15,000 nt of DNA from CAZMXI01 sp964570205 (lineage in GTDB: Bacteria; Planctomycetota; Phycisphaerae; Tepidisphaerales; Tepidisphaeraceae): positions 1 through 15,000 of the forward strand of contig CAZMXI010000125.1 of assembly GCA_964570205.1 (NCBI GenBank), written 5' to 3'. Of the stretch, positions 7,338-13,980 are shown one piece after another. The notes beneath the pieces were generated by a model. The model made no database searches. It was not told the origin of the DNA and was given only the letters and a program-made list of their open reading frames with translations. Position 1 is the first letter of the stretch, and every line of letters starts with the position of its first letter. The position numbers and the translations under genes were made by a program.

Positions 7338-8345
7338 TCAGAGTGGCAGGTGGGTGATGTGCTGATCCGCGGCCTGTTGCGCCAGCAGGGCGACCCGGCT
7401 CGCCGCAAGCACCTCGCCCGTCGAGGGCGATGCGCCCGATTCGCCGTGCACCTCCGTAAGGAACGCATCGACCGCGGCCGTCGCGACGGCAGGTTCACAG
7501 GGCACCGATCGAGGCGATCTGTCATCGCCCTTCGCCAGGAACACCGCTTCATCGCCCCATCGGCATTCAAGAACCCCATCCTCGCCGTGAAACGTCATCC
7601 TCCAGTACTGAGGCACGGCATAGCCGCATCCATCGGGCGCAAGGTATGACACATCTCCCAGCACTCCGCCGCCATTTTCCAGCGACAACATGACCTGGGC
7701 GGCATCCTGAAAGTGCAGCGCCTGCGGCAGCCTTGCATTCCAGGCCCTGGCAGCAACCACTGCTGCGAACTTCCGCCCGGTGATCCACGGAATCGCATCC
7801 AGAGCGTGAATGGCGATGTCGTTGATTGTCCCGCCGTGCCGGCACGGCTCGAAGTACCACGCCGGCCGGATCCCAAAGAGCAGCGGATGCTGAGCGCTGA
7901 AACTGACTGTGTGCACCTGGCCAATCGCACCCTGCCGGATCAGTGTGCGGGAAGTGCGGAATGCTCCGCTGCCGCGCAAATCGAGCAGGCACCCCACGCA
8001 CAGCCGATTCCCGGCCGCCAGGGATGCAATCCGCTCCAGTTCATCCAATCGCGTGCACAGGGGTTTGTCGGCCATGACATGCTTGCCGCGCCGAAGAGCC
8101 TGAATGGCGATTTCGCCGCGCCGGGCGTAGTAGTCCCCGATGCCCACGACATCGCAGTCGACGCCGTCGAGCATGGCCACGTAGTCTTCATGCGTCAGTT
8201 GGATCTTCCCCTCGCGGCGGATGGCCTCGATCGTGGCCGGATCCTCCTCGCACGCCGCCACCACCTCGAACGCCGGATGATTCTGGGCCGCGTGATAGAA
8301 ACTGACGGCGTGGTTATGGCGAAATCCGACAAAAGCCAGGCGCAT
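7338..8345 (-). CDS. Atypical Gfo/Idh/MocA-like oxidoreductase
   Basis: This 335-residue protein has Gfo/Idh/MocA architecture, but the glycine-rich loop after the first strand reads GFRHNH (residues 7-12 region) instead of GxGxxG. The EKP motif appears as ADKP with Lys94 retained. The later NDIAIH sequence gives the Asp176/His180 pair seen in active members. I recognise an RHxH-type start in some relatives of this superfamily, so it is probably a real subfamily and not damage. Cofactor use is uncertain. The frame is open up to 8417, but the Met at 8345 is preferred: GGAG lies at 8353-8356, seven bases before it, and the Rossmann strand (MRLAFVGF) begins exactly there. It is 72 nt downstream of the beta-propeller gene on the same strand and probably cotranscribed. 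Confidence 0.87.
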   Translation of the reverse strand: MRLAFVGFRHNHAVSFYHAAQNHPAFEVVAACEEDPATIEAIRREGKIQLTHEDYVAMLDGVDCDVVGIGDYYARRGEIAIQALRRGKHVMADKPLCTRLDELERIASLAAGNRLCVGCLLDLRGSGAFRTSRTLIRQGAIGQVHTVSFSAQHPLLFGIRPAWYFEPCRHGGTINDIAIHALDAIPWITGRKFAAVVAARAWNARLPQALHFQDAAQVMLSLENGGGVLGDVSYLAPDGCGYAVPQYWRMTFHGEDGVLECRWGDEAVFLAKGDDRSPRSVPCEPAVATAAVDAFLTEVHGESGASPSTGEVLAASRVALLAQQAADQHITHLPL

Positions 8346-8352
8346 GGCTACG

Positions 8353-8356
8353 CTCC
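8353..8356 (-). promoter_or_regulatory. Ribosome binding site fixing the start at 8345
   Basis: GGAG on the minus strand, seven bases before the ATG at 8345. The upstream ATG at 8417, which abuts the stop of the preceding gene, has no such site and would add 24 residues before the Rossmann strand. Confidence 0.6.
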
Positions 8357-8417
8357 GTTTCCGGGCCTGTAACCGAGAGACAATGCCCGGCCGAGACAAG
8401 ATGGTCGAAAGCGGCAA

Positions 8418-9254
8418 TCACTGATTGAGCCGGAAAAGATACATCCGGCGCTGCTCGTCGGTCACGATCAAGCCCTCCGGAGCAAAGCAGCACCCTTCCA
8501 TCTGGGGGCCGATGAAGCGGAGATACTGCGACGGCGCCTGCCCAGCCAGGCGGATATCGCCGTTCACCTGAAAAACGCTCACCCCGGCCAGCGAAAGCAC
8601 CGCCAGCCGCCTGCCATCGGCGGAGAGGTCCGCCGCGGTGACCGGTGATCTGATCGGCAGCACAACAACGCGTTCCAGGCGAATCGCAACGTTCGGATTC
8701 TCCTCCAAGGGGAAGCGGTAGATGACCGCTCCCCGCCCGAGGTGCTTGGAAATGATGTAGCCGTGGCCCTGGTGGATAAACAGCGCCTCGGCATCAAAGG
8801 GCTTATCTGGATACGACAGCGTCCACGTGTGGTCCGGGCGAATGCGGACGTTCTCATCATCCCGATCCGGGTCCGGCTCGCGCACCCTCAGCACCGCGAT
8901 CGTCCGGCGGCGGCCGCCGTTGTTGCCGATATCGCCGATATACAGATTGCCGGCCTCGTCGGCCGCGATGTCCTCCCAGTCTTCGTTGCGAGCGTCGATC
9001 CGGAAACTGGCGATGGACTTGCCCTTGCGCGTGATGGCGAAGATCACAGGCGAACCCCCGCTGTCGTTGTGCGTCCAGTAGACGCCGCGGTGCCTGCGGC
9101 TGGCCACAATCCCCGAGCTTTCGTCTACTTTCTCGTTTCGGATGTGTCCTAACATCTCGACCGGCTGAGTGGCCGGGGCCTCGGCCGCGCCCGCCGGAGG
9201 CGCGCACACCAGCGATGCCACAATCCAAGCGACAGCCAATCGAGCAGAGGCCAT
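8418..9254 (-). CDS. Exported beta-propeller-like protein of unknown function
   Basis: This 278-residue protein begins with a signal peptide: basic Arg5, a hydrophobic core at about 7-17, and a likely cleavage after AGA near residue 23. The mature part shows repeated strand patterns of a beta-propeller. Striking conserved-looking motifs are VDESSGIVASRR (43-54), THNDSGG (61-67), EDWEDIA (91-97), IGDIGNNGG (106-114), FDAEALF (153-159) and MEGCCF (252-257). These resemble secreted propellers usually left as hypothetical, where acidic clusters and HND motifs may bind calcium; that is inference. The frame extends to 9437, but that would overlap uvrB by 80 nt and bury the signal peptide, so I chose 9254. 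GGAGG lies about 18 nt upstream, unusually far. It follows uvrB after 103 nt and precedes the Gfo/Idh-like gene by 72 nt. Confidence 0.82.
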   Translation of the reverse strand: MASARLAVAWIVASLVCAPPAGAAEAPATQPVEMLGHIRNEKVDESSGIVASRRHRGVYWTHNDSGGSPVIFAITRKGKSIASFRIDARNEDWEDIAADEAGNLYIGDIGNNGGRRRTIAVLRVREPDPDRDDENVRIRPDHTWTLSYPDKPFDAEALFIHQGHGYIISKHLGRGAVIYRFPLEENPNVAIRLERVVVLPIRSPVTAADLSADGRRLAVLSLAGVSVFQVNGDIRLAGQAPSQYLRFIGPQMEGCCFAPEGLIVTDEQRRMYLFRLNQ

Positions 9255-9283
9255 ACAACCATGGTATTTGCCCTCCACGTCCG

Positions 9284-9328
9284 GGGCAATCGCGGCCGGA
9301 GCAATGTCCGCCGCATTGTTCGTTGCCC
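9284..9328. other. Nested inverted repeat between uvrB and the propeller gene
   Basis: An outer pair, GGGCAA (9284-9289) with TTGCCC (9323-9328), encloses an inner pair, AGCAATG (9300-9306) with CATTGTT (9314-9320, one wobble), with a seven-base loop. It lies in the 103-nt spacer after the uvrB stop. It could fold in RNA as an imperfect two-tier hairpin, either terminating or attenuating the uvrB message or forming the propeller-gene leader. There is no T-run after it, so a classical terminator is unlikely. Confidence 0.3.
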
Positions 9329-9357
9329 TCCCAGACTCCCCCGGCTTGCTCAGACTG

Positions 9358-11434
9358 TCATTTTGCGATGTTGCGATTGCGACGACCCTTGCTTTTGGAT
9401 TTGGGTTCCCAGATGGCAGCGGCGTCGGGCTTGCCATCGGCCGCGAAGGCGCTCGATCCGCCGGAGATCATCGGCGCGCCCTTGATTTCCTGGATCTTGT
9501 CACGGAGCTGCGCTGCCCGCTCGAATTCGAGGTTGCGGGCTGCATCGAGCATCTCTTCCTCTAGGAGGCGGATCAACTCGGTCTGATCGACCTCGCTCTC
9601 GCCGGCGTGGATCGCCTCCTGCACCGTTCGCCGCGCCTTGACCTCGCTCTCCAGGCTGTTGCGGATGGCCTTGACGATCGTGTGCGGCGTGATGCCGTGC
9701 TCCTGGTTGTACTTCAGTTGCCGCTCACGTCGCCGCCGGGTCTCGTCAATCGCCTTCTGCATGGCCGGCGTGATCGCGTCGGCATAAAGGTAGACCTTGG
9801 CATTCACATTGCGCGCCGCCCGGCCGATCATCTGGATGATGGATGTTTCGCTGCGCAGGAAACCCGCCTTGTCGGCATCCAGGATCGCCACCATCGACAC
9901 TTCCGGCAGATCAAGCCCCTCGCGAAGCAGGTTGACGCCCACCAGCACATCGAAATCCCCCTGCCGCAGATCCTTCAGAATCTCCACACGCTCCAGCGTC
10001 TCAATCTCGCTGTGCAGATAACGCCCGCGAATCCCCGCTTCCTGGATGTAGGCGCTGAGATCCTCGGCCAGTCGCTTGGTCAGCGTCGTCACCAGCGCCC
10101 GCTCGCCCTTCTCGGCCCGGGCCTTGATCTCGCCCAGCAGGTGCGGCACCTGTCCCTGCGCCGGGTGAACCTCGATCTCAGGATCCACCAGCCCCGTGGG
10201 CCGGATCACCTGCTCCACCACCTCGCCGCCGGCGCGATCCAGTTCATACTTCGCCGGCGTGGCCGAAACGTAGACCGCCTGGCCGATCATCTGCTCGAAT
10301 TCCTCGAACTTCAGGGGGCGGTTGTCCAGCGCGCTGGGCAGGCGGAAACCATGTTCGACCAGCACCTGCTTGCGCTGACGGTCGCCGTTGTACATCGCGC
10401 GGATCTGGGGGATGGTCACGTGAGATTCGTCGATGAACAGCAGGAAATCTCTGGGGAAGTAGTCCAGCAGGGTATAGGGCTTGTCCCCCGGCTTTCGTCC
10501 ATCGAGGTGGCGGCTGTAGTTCTCGATGCCCGANNNNNNNNNNCTCCTGGATCATCTCCAGGTCATACTTGGTCCGGGCCAGCAGCCGCTGGGCCTCCAG
10601 CAATTTGCCCTCGCCGCGAAGCTGCATGACGCGGTGATCCAGTTCCTCGCGGATGGACTGAACGGCAGACTCGACATGGCTTTCAGGCATGACGTAGTGG
10701 ACCGCCGGGTAGATGAAAACCTGCCGGTTGTCCGAGAGCAGCTCGCCGGTGAGGGGATTGACGGTGTGGATGAGCGTGATCTCATCGCCGAAGAACTCGA
10801 TGTGATACGCGAATTCTTCGTATGAAGGGTGCAGCTCGACCACATCGCCGCGCACACGGAACGTGCCACGCTTGAAGTCCACATCGTTGCGGGCGTATTG
10901 CAGATCGATGAGCTTGCGGAGCATCTCGTCGCGGTCGATCGCCTGCCCGACGCTCAACGGCAGCACGCTCGCCTTGTACGATTCCGGCGAGCCCAGCCCG
11001 AAGATGCATGAGACCGACGCCACCAGCAGCACATCCCGCCGGCTCACGAGATTGCTTGTCGCCGCCAACCGCAACCTGTCCAGGTCATCGTTGCGCGACG
11101 CATCCTTCTCGATATAGATATCTCGTTGTGGAATATAGGCTTCCGGCTGGTAGTAGTCGTAATAGCTGACGAAATACCCCACCGCGTTGTGCGGAAAGAG
11201 CTCCTTGAACTCCTCGTAGAGCTGCGCCGCCAGCGTCTTGTTGTGGCTGATGACCAGGGTGGGCCGGTTCAGCCGCGCAATCGCATGCGCCATGGTGAAG
11301 GTCTTGCCCGAGCCGGTGACGCCCATCAACACCTGGGCCGGCCGACCTTCGTTCACTCCGGCCGACAGCTTCTCAATCGCCTGAGGTTGATCTCCCTCGG
11401 GCTTGAAAGGACTTGTCACCTGAAACCGACTCAT
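9358..11434 (-). CDS. uvrB: UvrABC excinuclease subunit B, interrupted by an assembly gap
   Basis: UvrB is the damage-verifying helicase-like subunit of nucleotide excision repair, working with UvrA and UvrC on DNA. The Walker A motif GVTGSGKT is at residues 38-45, the tyrosine-rich beta-hairpin SYYDYYQPEAYIP at about 90-102, and IFGLGSPE follows. After the gap come GIENYSRHL, the DESH box (FIDESHVTIPQ), YVSATP, LREGLDLPEVS and QMIGRAARN. The C-terminal UVR domain (LEEEMLDAARNLEFERAAQL) is present. Ten N at 10534-10543 split the coding sequence: 297 codons precede the gap and 391 follow in another frame. Inserting four codons between E297 and SGIENYS, as in other UvrB proteins, restores one protein of about 692 residues. 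The start at 11434 has GGAG seven bases upstream (11442-11445). The gene is intact as far as visible. Confidence 0.96.
10534..10543. other. Assembly gap (10 N) inside uvrB
   Basis: Ten undetermined bases. The flanking uvrB frames do not match across a length of ten; twelve bases (four codons, by comparison with the conserved E-L-G-Y-C-S-G-I-E-N-Y-S region of UvrB) would join them. The N count is therefore probably a placeholder or two short. Confidence 0.95.
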
Positions 11435-11441
11435 GCATGGA

Positions 11442-11445
11442 CTCC
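11442..11445 (-). promoter_or_regulatory. Ribosome binding site fixing the uvrB start
   Basis: GGAG on the minus strand, seven bases before the ATG at 11434. The encoded MSRFQVTSPFKPEGDQPQAI is the normal UvrB N-terminus, so the longer open frame to 11539 is not used. Confidence 0.6.
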
Positions 11446-11462
11446 GAAACACCAAGCCGCAC

Positions 11463-11468
11463 ATTGTA
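11463..11468 (-). promoter_or_regulatory. Possible -10 element for uvrB
   Basis: TACAAT on the minus strand (5 of 6 matches to TATAAT) lies about 29 nt before the uvrB ATG. I find no good -35 box at 16-18 nt. CTGACA occurs 23 nt upstream, within the palindrome at 11493-11506. A weak candidate only. Confidence 0.22.
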
Positions 11469-11492
11469 TCCCCGGTCGCCGCTGGCGTCTGT

Positions 11493-11506
11493 GTCAGCCC
11501 GCTGAC
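11493..11506. repeat. Perfect 6+2+6 inverted repeat between uvrB and the phosphatase gene
   Basis: GTCAGC (11493-11498), two C bases, then GCTGAC (11501-11506). It sits in the 208-nt spacer between two divergent genes, upstream of both starts, where a dimeric repressor operator would be expected. Short palindromes of this size also arise by chance in GC-rich DNA. It does not resemble the E. coli LexA box. Confidence 0.3.
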
Positions 11507-11630
11507 GACTCGATTCGAAAGGGGAACAGGATTGTGCATCAGACCGGAGCGGATTGCATTTCACATGACACAGGCTCGCGGGTAGAACCATTGAAGACCG
11601 TTGGCCAAGCGATCGGTAACATGCGTTCAT

Positions 11631-11634
11631 GGAG
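11631..11634 (+). promoter_or_regulatory. Ribosome binding site fixing the phosphatase start
   Basis: GGAG eight bases before the ATG at 11643. This supports 11643 over the in-frame TTG at 11601 and places a signal peptide exactly at the N-terminus. Confidence 0.55.
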
Positions 11635-11642
11635 TTGCAGTC

Positions 11643-13853
11643 ATGCGTAGATTGATGTCTGTTGTGCTGTTGCTGACGCTGGCGGAACTGGCATGCGATC
11701 GGCCGAAACCCGCACCTGCGCCTGAGACGGCCGAACCGCCCGCCAGCCAGCCGTCCACACAGGCGGCCGTGGCGGGGACCACCCGGCCCGCCACGCGGCC
11801 GGACACGCAGCCTTCGGGACTGGCATCGACAACTCAACCCTCGACGCAGCCAGCGACCCAGCCCGCCATTCGATCCTGGGCGATGCGGCCCGTGCCAGCC
11901 GACCAAGTCAACCTCATTCTCATCGGAGACTGGGTGCCGGAAGGCAGGACGCCCTACCAGCAGCGTGTAGCCGAGACCATGGCACAATATGTTGAAGCTA
12001 CAGGCACGCAGTTCAATGCCGTGTTGACGACCGGCGGCAACACGGTCGGGAAGCTGAAAGGAATCGAAGATCCCCAGTTTCGCAAGGTCTTCGAAGATGT
12101 TTATGACCCCGTGCGGCTTAACTTTCCGTTCTTTCTGACGCTGGGCGATGGCGAACTGAAGGATGAGGCCCACGCGGTTCAGCTCGCCTATGCCGAGGCG
12201 AACCCGCAGTCGCGATGGAAGCTGCCGGCAAAATGGTACCGGCTGGACATGCCGGCCGACCATCCCCTGGTGACTGTTCTCATGCTTGACAGCACCAAGC
12301 CCGCGATGAGCGACGAGCAGTGGGCGGAACAGACCGCGTGGATACAGCAGCAGCTTGCCGGACCTCGGGCAACATGGACGATCTGCGTGGCGCATCATCC
12401 GCTGTTCAGCAACGGAGCCCACGGCGACAATGCGGTCATTGAGGCAGAATGGGGCGAGCTGTTGAAACAGCATGATGTGGATTTCTACATCGCCGGCCAG
12501 GACCATAACGTCCAGCATCTGGAACTGCTGGGCTGGCCGACGAGCTTCCTGATGGCCGGCTCAGGCGGTCGGAGCAAGACAGCGTTTCGCCGGGACGACC
12601 GCGGACCATTCTCACGGTCGCTGCATGGCTTCGCCCATCTGCAGGCAACGGCCGAGAAGACGGTCGTCAAGTTCGTGGACATGGACGGCGAAATCGTTCA
12701 TCACTTCGAGCGGCCGGTCAACGGCGATGTGACGATTGTTTCAAGCACGGGGCGCGACAAGGTCTCGGACAAGCTGGTGAGGGTGACGGCAGGCTTCGGC
12801 GAGACCGCGGACTCTGAGGATCGGCTGTACGGCACGACCCGGCCGACAACCCGACCCTCGCCCCGGCCGGACACGGTCGCCAACAAACCCATGCCGTCGG
12901 ACGAGGTGAATCTGATCGCTTTTGGCTGCTACGGCGCGGACAACAGCCGCCAACGATTGGTCGCCAGGCGCCTGGCCGATTATACGAACGGCCTTTCGCC
13001 GCAATTCAGCGCGACGCTGTTGCTGGGCGACAACATGTATGACAAGTGGAAAGGAGTTGAGGACCCGAAGTGGAACGCGGCGTTCGAGTGGGTCTATGAC
13101 CCGTACATTCTGACCATGCCCTTCTACGCGATTCTGGGCAATCACGACCTTGAAGACCAGAAGATGGCGATGGAGTTTGAATACGCCGCGAAGCACCCCC
13201 AATCGCGCTTCAAGCTGCCGGCGCGATGGTATCGGCTGGAATTCCCGGCCGAGCAGCCCCTGGTGACGGTGTTGATGCTCGACAGCAACCGGCACAAGCT
13301 CAGCCCCGCCGAGTGGGCCAGGCAGACCGCCTGGCTGGAGCAGGAGCTTGCTCGCCCGCGAACCACGAAATGGCTGGTGGCGGCGGCGCACCACCCGCTG
13401 TTCAGCAACGGCCAGCACGGCGACATCGGCCTCCTGCAGGTCGAGTGGGGCGCTCTGTTCAAGCAATATCACGTGGACTTCTATCTGTGCGCCCACGAAC
13501 ACAACCTCCAGCACCTGGAATTGCCGGGCTGGACGACGAGCTTTCTGGTGCTGGGCGGGGGCGGCCGGCCAAGGACCGAACTCCGGCGGGACGACCGCGG
13601 ACCGTTCTCTCGTTCGCTTCATGGATTTGGGCATCTGAAGTTCACCGCAGACCGGGCGACGGCAACGCTGGTCAACGGCAAACTGGGCGAAGTGGTGCAT
13701 GTGTTTGAACGAACCCTGCACGGGGCGATTGAAATCGCGCAGACGACACCCAGCGATAGGGCCAAGAAGGGGCTCGCGCCCCTCAAGCCCTTTGACGAGA
13801 CGGACACCACCACGCCGGTCATTCCCAGCATGTCTCCGGAACCCGCCCGATGA
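11643..13853 (+). CDS. Exported tandem purple-acid-phosphatase/TRAP-like protein
   Basis: This 736-residue protein starts with an export signal (basic MRR, hydrophobic core at about 5-15, then ELAC with Cys18, an imperfect lipobox). A Thr/Gln/Pro-rich spacer follows (about 36-76), then two homologous metallophosphatase domains (about 81-366 and 417-700) joined by a TTRPTTRPSPRP linker. Both match the mammalian tartrate-resistant acid phosphatase pattern. Copy B has LLGDNMYD (Asp463, Tyr466), GNHD (Asn500, His501), AHHP (His583) and CAHEHNLQHL (His618, His620), but FGCYG where GDWG is expected (Cys429). Copy A has IGDW (Asp96), AHHP (His251) and His288, but GGNTV, GDGE and GQDH at the other metal positions. 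Copy A is probably inactive alone; copy B lacks one iron ligand. Likely role is periplasmic or surface phosphoester hydrolysis or binding; activity is uncertain. The gene is divergent from uvrB. Confidence 0.88.
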   Translation: MRRLMSVVLLLTLAELACDRPKPAPAPETAEPPASQPSTQAAVAGTTRPATRPDTQPSGLASTTQPSTQPATQPAIRSWAMRPVPADQVNLILIGDWVPEGRTPYQQRVAETMAQYVEATGTQFNAVLTTGGNTVGKLKGIEDPQFRKVFEDVYDPVRLNFPFFLTLGDGELKDEAHAVQLAYAEANPQSRWKLPAKWYRLDMPADHPLVTVLMLDSTKPAMSDEQWAEQTAWIQQQLAGPRATWTICVAHHPLFSNGAHGDNAVIEAEWGELLKQHDVDFYIAGQDHNVQHLELLGWPTSFLMAGSGGRSKTAFRRDDRGPFSRSLHGFAHLQATAEKTVVKFVDMDGEIVHHFERPVNGDVTIVSSTGRDKVSDKLVRVTAGFGETADSEDRLYGTTRPTTRPSPRPDTVANKPMPSDEVNLIAFGCYGADNSRQRLVARRLADYTNGLSPQFSATLLLGDNMYDKWKGVEDPKWNAAFEWVYDPYILTMPFYAILGNHDLEDQKMAMEFEYAAKHPQSRFKLPARWYRLEFPAEQPLVTVLMLDSNRHKLSPAEWARQTAWLEQELARPRTTKWLVAAAHHPLFSNGQHGDIGLLQVEWGALFKQYHVDFYLCAHEHNLQHLELPGWTTSFLVLGGGGRPRTELRRDDRGPFSRSLHGFGHLKFTADRATATLVNGKLGEVVHVFERTLHGAIEIAQTTPSDRAKKGLAPLKPFDETDTTTPVIPSMSPEPAR
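11748..11867 (+). repeat. Thr/Gln/Arg/Pro-rich low-complexity spacer
   Basis: Residues 36-75 of the phosphatase-like protein repeat short units such as TQP, TRP and STQP. Such spacers behind export signals are, in my experience, common in planctomycete proteins. A second stretch (TTRPTTRPSPRP) links the two domains at 12834-12869. They probably form flexible linkers and may be glycosylated; the latter is inference. Confidence 0.7.
11883..12740 (+). repeat. Phosphatase domain copy A of an intragenic duplication
   Basis: This segment encodes residues 81-366 and matches copy B across its whole length. Shared blocks include V-x-D-P at the first helix, NPQSRWKLPAKWYRLDMPA versus HPQSRFKLPARWYRLEFPA, HHPLFSNG, and RRDDRGPFSRSLHGF. 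DNA identity is high in the last block. Metal-site positions are largely lost: G132 for Asp, V135 for Tyr, D169/G170 for Asn-His, and Q286 for His. Confidence 0.85.
12891..13742 (+). repeat. Phosphatase domain copy B of an intragenic duplication
   Basis: This segment encodes residues 417-700. Seven of the eight TRAP-type metal ligand positions are kept (Asp463, Tyr466, Asn500, His501 nearby, His583, His618, His620). The first (GDWG Asp) is Cys429, encoded TGC at 12927-12929. Confidence 0.85.
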
Positions 13854-13872
13854 GGGACGGATCGGGCCAGTA

Positions 13873-13900
13873 TTGCAGTTGCCGACCGGGGGTCTATGAT
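13873..13900 (+). promoter_or_regulatory. Promoter candidate upstream of the last Gfo/Idh/MocA gene
   Basis: TATGAT (13895-13900) matches the -10 consensus at 5 of 6 positions. TTGCAG (13873-13878), 16 bases upstream, matches the -35 box at only 3 of 6. A start near 13907 would leave a leader of about 75 nt, which includes the GGCGGCG/CGTCGCC hairpin at 13915-13933 (seven pairs with one wobble, five-base loop). That hairpin has no following T-run and is not a convincing terminator for the phosphatase gene. Confidence 0.25.
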
Positions 13901-13980
13901 CTTCCCCTCACGGCGGCGGCGTTGTCCGTCGCCTGGCGCATTCTCCGGCGATCTTGATTAGATGAGGAACAGGGACCTAT

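Noticed and set aside
9255..9437. Longer start of the propeller protein at 9437
   Set aside because: It would overlap the uvrB coding sequence and place a clear signal peptide at residue 62.
9607..10629. Plus-strand open frame of 340 codons opposite uvrB
   Set aside because: It runs antisense to highly conserved uvrB motifs, crosses the N run, and shows no domain.
11435..11642. LexA-type SOS box upstream of uvrB
   Set aside because: No CTGT-N8-ACAG or Gram-positive GAAC-N4-GTTC arrangement is present; the only clear palindrome has a different sequence and spacing.
12741..13721. Minus-strand open frame of 326 codons opposite phosphatase copy B
   Set aside because: It is a shadow of a motif-rich coding sequence; a similar frame over copy A (11373-12518) reflects the duplication, not a gene.
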